Shown: piece by piece, positions 40,334 to 43,200 of the stretch
Numbering within the stretch: position 1 is the stretch's first letter
Layout: each line of letters starts with the position of its first letter
Assembly (NCBI GenBank): GCA_021794525.1
Contig: JAJYQP010000048.1
Location: 1 to 43,200 of the forward strand
Direction of reading: 5' to 3'
Source: Pseudomonadota bacterium
GTDB taxonomy: Bacteria; Pseudomonadota; Alphaproteobacteria; Sphingomonadales; Sphingomonadaceae
Length of the DNA: 43,200 nucleotides
Translations under genes and position numbers: made by a program
Notes under the pieces: model-generated
Told to the model about the DNA's origin: nothing
The model's database searches: none
The model's input: the letters and a program-made list of their open reading frames with translations, nothing else

Positions 40334-41433
40334 ACCAAGCTCACCCTACCCCCAGCATGCCGCTCCAGCGTCCCGGCAATCTCCAATTCCAGGAGCGCCA
40401 GTTGCACCGCCGCCGCCGGTGCACCGGACTGGCGGATGAGTTCGTCGACCGCGACGGGGGCGGTGGTGAGGAGGCCGGCGATGTCGGCGGGTTCGGCTTC
40501 GGCGAGGTCATCCGGGGCGTAGTCAAACCCGCCCGCGGCTTCGCGGAAGGTCGAGCGCGGGGTGCCGTCGAAAGTGCTCAGCAGCTCGATCACGTCGGCG
40601 GGGTCCTGGATCAGCACCGCGCCTTCGCGGATCAGGTGGTTGCAGCCGTGGCTGCGCGGCTCGAGCGGGCTGCCGGGGATCGCCATCACCTCGCGACCGG
40701 CCTCGGCGGCGAGGCGCGCGGTGATGAGGCTGCCCGATTTGACCGCCGCCTCGACCACCAGCGTGCCCGAAGCGAGCCCCGCGATGATGCGGTTGCGGCT
40801 GGGGAAATGGCTGCCGCGCGGCTCGGTGCCCGGCGGTTGCTCGGCGATCAGGAGTCCCTCGCTGGCGATGCGCTCCTGCAAACCCGCGTGCTGCGGCGGA
40901 TAGGCCACGTCGATCCCGCTGGCGATCACCCCGATGGTCGCGGGCATGGCACCCTCGTGCGCGGCGCCGTCGATGCCGCGCGCGAGACCCGAGACGACGA
41001 CCAGCCCCGCCTCGGCCAGCGCGCTCGCGAAATCGCGCGCCAGCTTCACCGCCGCCGCGCTGGCATTGCGCGCCCCGACAATCGCGACCGAGGGTTTCGC
41101 CGCCAGCGCCGCATCCCCGCGCACGATCAGGATCGGCGGGGCGCTGTCGAGCTGGGCTAGGAGCGGGGGATAGCTCGGCTGGTCGTGGAACAAATAGCGC
41201 GCGCCGACGCGGCGCACGGCGTCCACCTCGCGCTCGATCCGCTCGGCCGGGGCGGCCCGATACTCCCGCCCGCCTCGCGCGGCGAGATCGGGAAGCGCCT
41301 CCAGCGCCGTGGCTGCGGTTCCGAAGCGGCGCAGCAGCTGGGCGTAGCTGATCGGGCCGATATGCGGGCTCCTGAGCAAGCGGATGCGCGCAAAGGCCTC
41401 CGCCTGGCCCAGCTCGGGCGCGCCGCCGTGCAT
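40330..41433 (-). CDS. dprA: DNA-processing protein DprA
   Basis: DprA protects incoming single-stranded DNA in natural transformation and loads RecA. The 367-residue product has an N-terminal SAM-like region (RLLRSPHIGPISYAQLLRRF), then the Rossmann-like DprA core: AIVGARNASAAAVKLARDFA, VVSGLARGIDGAAHEGA, TIGVIASGIDVAYPPQHAGL, HFPSRNRIIAGLASGTLVVE and SGSLITARLAAEAGREVMAIPG. A C-terminal winged-helix (VDELIRQSGAPAAAVQLALL) completes it. The ATG at 41431-41433 shares its A with the plsY stop (TGATG), so translation is coupled. dprA is usually followed by topA in relatives; here about 2.3 kb of opposite-strand DNA separates them. Confidence 0.96.
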   Translation of the reverse strand: MHGGAPELGQAEAFARIRLLRSPHIGPISYAQLLRRFGTAATALEALPDLAARGGREYRAAPAERIEREVDAVRRVGARYLFHDQPSYPPLLAQLDSAPPILIVRGDAALAAKPSVAIVGARNASAAAVKLARDFASALAEAGLVVVSGLARGIDGAAHEGAMPATIGVIASGIDVAYPPQHAGLQERIASEGLLIAEQPPGTEPRGSHFPSRNRIIAGLASGTLVVEAAVKSGSLITARLAAEAGREVMAIPGSPLEPRSHGCNHLIREGAVLIQDPADVIELLSTFDGTPRSTFREAAGGFDYAPDDLAEAEPADIAGLLTTAPVAVDELIRQSGAPAAAVQLALLELEIAGTLERHAGGRVSLV

Positions 41434-42053
41434 CAGCCCTTGGAGCCGACCCGCGGCTCCTCCCCGCGCATCAGCCGCCCGATATTGGCGCGGTGCAGCC
41501 ACAGGATCAGTGCCGCGATTACGATCAGCACCGGACCATATTGCTGGTAGCCAAGCAGCGCCGCCGCGATCGCCGCGGCCATCACCGCGCCCATGCCCGC
41601 AAGCGAGCTGATCCGCGTGACGGCGAGCAAGCCGATCCACACCAGCGCATAGGCGAGCCCGATGGGCCAGCCGAGACCGAAGGAGACCCCCGCATTGGTC
41701 GCCACCCCCTTCCCGCCCTTGAAGCGCAGCCAGACGGGGAAGCAATGCCCGATGACGGCGCCCAACGCCGCGGCCGGAACCGGCCCCGCCTCGGCGAACA
41801 GCAGAGCCGGATCGTTTGCGGCGAAGACCTGCCGCACGAGCGCCACCGCCAGGAAACCCTTGGCGAGGTCGAGCAGCAGGGTGAGAGCCGCCAGCCCCTT
41901 GTTGCCGGTGCGCAGCACATTGGTCGCGCCGATATTACCGCTGCCGATCTTGCGCACATCGCCCAGCCCTGCCGCCTTGGTCAGCAGCAGGCCGAAGGGA
42001 ATCGAACCCAGTAAATAGGCGAATGCGAAAGCGAGCAGGCTGTCGAAACCCAT
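41433..42053 (-). CDS. plsY: Acyl-phosphate glycerol-3-phosphate acyltransferase
   Basis: PlsY transfers an acyl group from acyl-phosphate to glycerol 3-phosphate, the first step of phospholipid synthesis, in the inner membrane. The 206-residue protein has about five to seven helices and the three PlsY motifs: YLLGSIPFGLLL with GSGNIGATNVLRTGNK, GHCFPVWLRFKGGKGVAT, and a C-terminal HRANIGRLMRGEE. The start at 42053 (MGFDSLLAFAFAYLLGS) has a G-rich ribosome-binding site nine bases upstream. It heads a minus-strand pair with dprA and is divergent from murI. Confidence 0.97.
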   Translation of the reverse strand: MGFDSLLAFAFAYLLGSIPFGLLLTKAAGLGDVRKIGSGNIGATNVLRTGNKGLAALTLLLDLAKGFLAVALVRQVFAANDPALLFAEAGPVPAAALGAVIGHCFPVWLRFKGGKGVATNAGVSFGLGWPIGLAYALVWIGLLAVTRISSLAGMGAVMAAAIAAALLGYQQYGPVLIVIAALILWLHRANIGRLMRGEEPRVGSKG

Positions 42054-42162
42054 CGTGCTAACCCCTTTGGCCGCGCCCCGATCGGGGCGCCCATCCACAG
42101 CCATCGGGCCTAAGTGAAGCGCGCCCCTTCGACAAGCTCCACGCGACCGGTAAAGGACGGGA

Positions 42163-42957
42163 ATGGACGCGACTTCCCCCCTCCTGCTGTTCGATTCCGG
42201 TGTCGGCGGGCTGACCGTGCTGGGTGAGCTGCGCAAACTGTTGCCCGATGCGCCCGTCATCTACGCCGCCGACATCGCCGGCCTCCCCTATGGCACGAAA
42301 ACGGAGGCAGAGGTCGCGGCACGGGTCTGCGGACTGCTGGGCCGGATGGCCGAGCGGTGGCACCCTCGCCTGATCTGCATTGCCTGCAACACCGCCAGCA
42401 CAATCGCGCTGGCGATGGTGCGCGACGTGCTGGAGGTTCCCATCGTCGGCACTGTGCCCGCCATCAAGCCCGCCGCAGCGATGACGCGCACCGGGGTCAT
42501 CGGCGTGCTCGGCACCGAGGCCACCGTGCGGCAATCCTACATCGACCGACTGGAAGCCGATTTTGCCGCCGGCAAGACGCTCATCCGCCACGGCGCCAAC
42601 GGCCTCGTCGCGCTGGCCGAGACAAAACTCCGCGGCGAGGCGGTGGCGACGGAGGATGTTCTCGCCGAGCTTGGCGGCCTGCTGAACCACCCGGCGGCGG
42701 GCCAGCTCGATACCCTCGTGCTCGCCTGCACCCACTTCCCGCTGCTGGCGCCCGAGCTTTCGGCGGTGCTTGGTCCGCAGGTCACCTTCGTCGATGGGTC
42801 CGAAGGCATCGCCCGCAGGATCGCGGCACTGACGTTGGGGCAGAGCTTCTCGCGTGCCACGCCTGACCGGGCCGTCACCACCGGCCCCATGGAGGACTGG
42901 CAGCAAGTCTCCGGTGCGCTTGGCTCCTACGGGCTTCACGCTCTCGAAACATTCTGA
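42163..42957 (+). CDS. murI: Glutamate racemase
   Basis: MurI makes D-glutamate for peptidoglycan. The 264-residue enzyme has FDSGVGGLTVL at the N-terminus, ADIAGLPYGTK, and the two catalytic cysteines Cys75 in IACNTAST and Cys189 in LACTHFPLL, which act as acid and base on opposite faces of the substrate. IVGTVPAIKPA and the GVIGVLGTEATV motif lie between them. The length is normal. The ATG at 42163 lies 109 bases from the divergent plsY start. The hemA gene follows on the same strand after 121 bases. Confidence 0.96.
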   Translation: MDATSPLLLFDSGVGGLTVLGELRKLLPDAPVIYAADIAGLPYGTKTEAEVAARVCGLLGRMAERWHPRLICIACNTASTIALAMVRDVLEVPIVGTVPAIKPAAAMTRTGVIGVLGTEATVRQSYIDRLEADFAAGKTLIRHGANGLVALAETKLRGEAVATEDVLAELGGLLNHPAAGQLDTLVLACTHFPLLAPELSAVLGPQVTFVDGSEGIARRIAALTLGQSFSRATPDRAVTTGPMEDWQQVSGALGSYGLHALETF

Positions 42958-42962
42958 CCGAG

Positions 42963-42979
42963 TTGCGAACCATTCGCAA
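42963..42979. promoter_or_regulatory. Perfect 7-3-7 palindrome upstream of hemA
   Basis: TTGCGAACCATTCGCAA is a perfect inverted repeat with a three-base centre. It sits five bases after the murI stop and about 100 bases before the hemA start. The 7-3-7 geometry resembles operators of the Fur/Irr superfamily in alphaproteobacteria, which control iron and haem genes, but the exact regulator cannot be assigned. A second hairpin without a U-tract (AGCGCG/CGCGCT, 42996-43012) follows. Confidence 0.55.
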
Positions 42980-43078
42980 AGATCGCGGTGGTCGCAGCGC
43001 GCGTTTCGCGCTAGAGGCCGCCGACCGATGCCCCGCACGGGCGGGCGGCACCGCGACAGCGACAGGCGCAGGACGCTA

Positions 43079-43200
43079 ATGAACTACGATCACATCTTCG
43101 ACCAGGCCATCGACCGTCTGCACGAGGAAGGGCGGTATCGCGTCTTCATCGATATCCTGCGCAACAAGGGCGCCTTTCCGAACGCGCGCTGTTTTGCCGG
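43079..43200 (+). CDS. hemA: 5-aminolevulinate synthase, N-terminal fragment
   Basis: The first 40 codons are visible before the window ends. They read MNYDHIFDQAIDRLHEEGRY and continue RVFIDILRNKGAFPNARCFA, a close match to the start of alphaproteobacterial 5-aminolevulinate synthase, which condenses glycine and succinyl-CoA with PLP in the first step of haem synthesis (C4 route). AGGA lies about seven bases before the ATG. The PLP lysine and the remainder lie beyond the edge. The upstream palindrome suggests iron or haem control. Confidence 0.92.
   Translation, partial: MNYDHIFDQAIDRLHEEGRYRVFIDILRNKGAFPNARCFA

Noticed and set aside
1..43200. CRISPR arrays, rRNA and tRNA genes
   Set aside because: No regularly spaced short repeats and no tRNA- or rRNA-like stretches were noticed on either strand; small degenerate RNAs cannot be excluded by eye.

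Overview
The window is a GC-rich stretch (around two-thirds G+C judged by eye, not counted) of an alphaproteobacterial chromosome, most likely Sphingomonadales and probably the Erythrobacteraceae. The clues are the truncated 5-aminolevulinate synthase gene (C4 haem route) at the right edge, a large TonB-dependent receptor, a PEP-CTERM protein of the sphingomonad PEPxxW type, the lepB-rnc-era and plsY-dprA-topA neighbourhoods, and frequent TTG/GTG starts. No rRNA, tRNA, CRISPR array, transposase or integrase was seen. Most of the window is core genome.

Layout. 1-6490: end of a proton-pumping pyrophosphatase, acyl-CoA thioesterase II, a DEAD-box helicase with a DbpA-type RNA-binding domain, uvrC, and a YhiN-type flavoprotein. 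6500-6990: a broken alpha/beta hydrolase. 7009-9942: a TonB receptor with an unusual cysteine-bearing tandem insert. 10155-12137: the tight infA-maf-rng-yacG operon. 12148-16741 (minus): metZ, a frameshifted S9 peptidase, apaG and a LysR regulator. 16869-19747: a small membrane protein and a convergent pair, a PMT-type mannosyltransferase and a polyprenyl-phosphate mannose synthase fused to GtrA. 19759-23517 (minus): leuB, recO and a second S9 peptidase. 23580-29418 (minus): two small genes (one ubiK), tspO, an NAD-dependent reductase, glutathione reductase, a CDP-alcohol phosphatidyltransferase and an RhlE-type helicase. 29806-32085 (minus): the PEP-CTERM protein and pgi. 32166-35126 (plus): lepB-rnc-era and an AT-richer hypothetical gene. 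35128-38025 (minus): a small helix-turn-helix-like gene and topA. 38149-40333 (plus): an MFS transporter and a CPCC-motif hypothetical gene. 40330-42053 (minus): dprA and plsY. 42163 to the end (plus): murI and the start of hemA.

The most notable structure is around topA. Its first 27 codons and its upstream palindrome occur a second time about 1.5 kb away, on the far side of the MFS gene. The coding part is 74 nt identical, then differs only at synonymous positions, and the second copy stops at once; the leader has diverged more. This looks like a recombination scar from import of DNA carrying a related topA 5' end. Other points of interest are a probable protein O-mannosylation gene pair, the 2 x ~60-residue cysteine repeat inside the TonB receptor, a perfect 7-3-7 palindrome before hemA, and two decayed genes.
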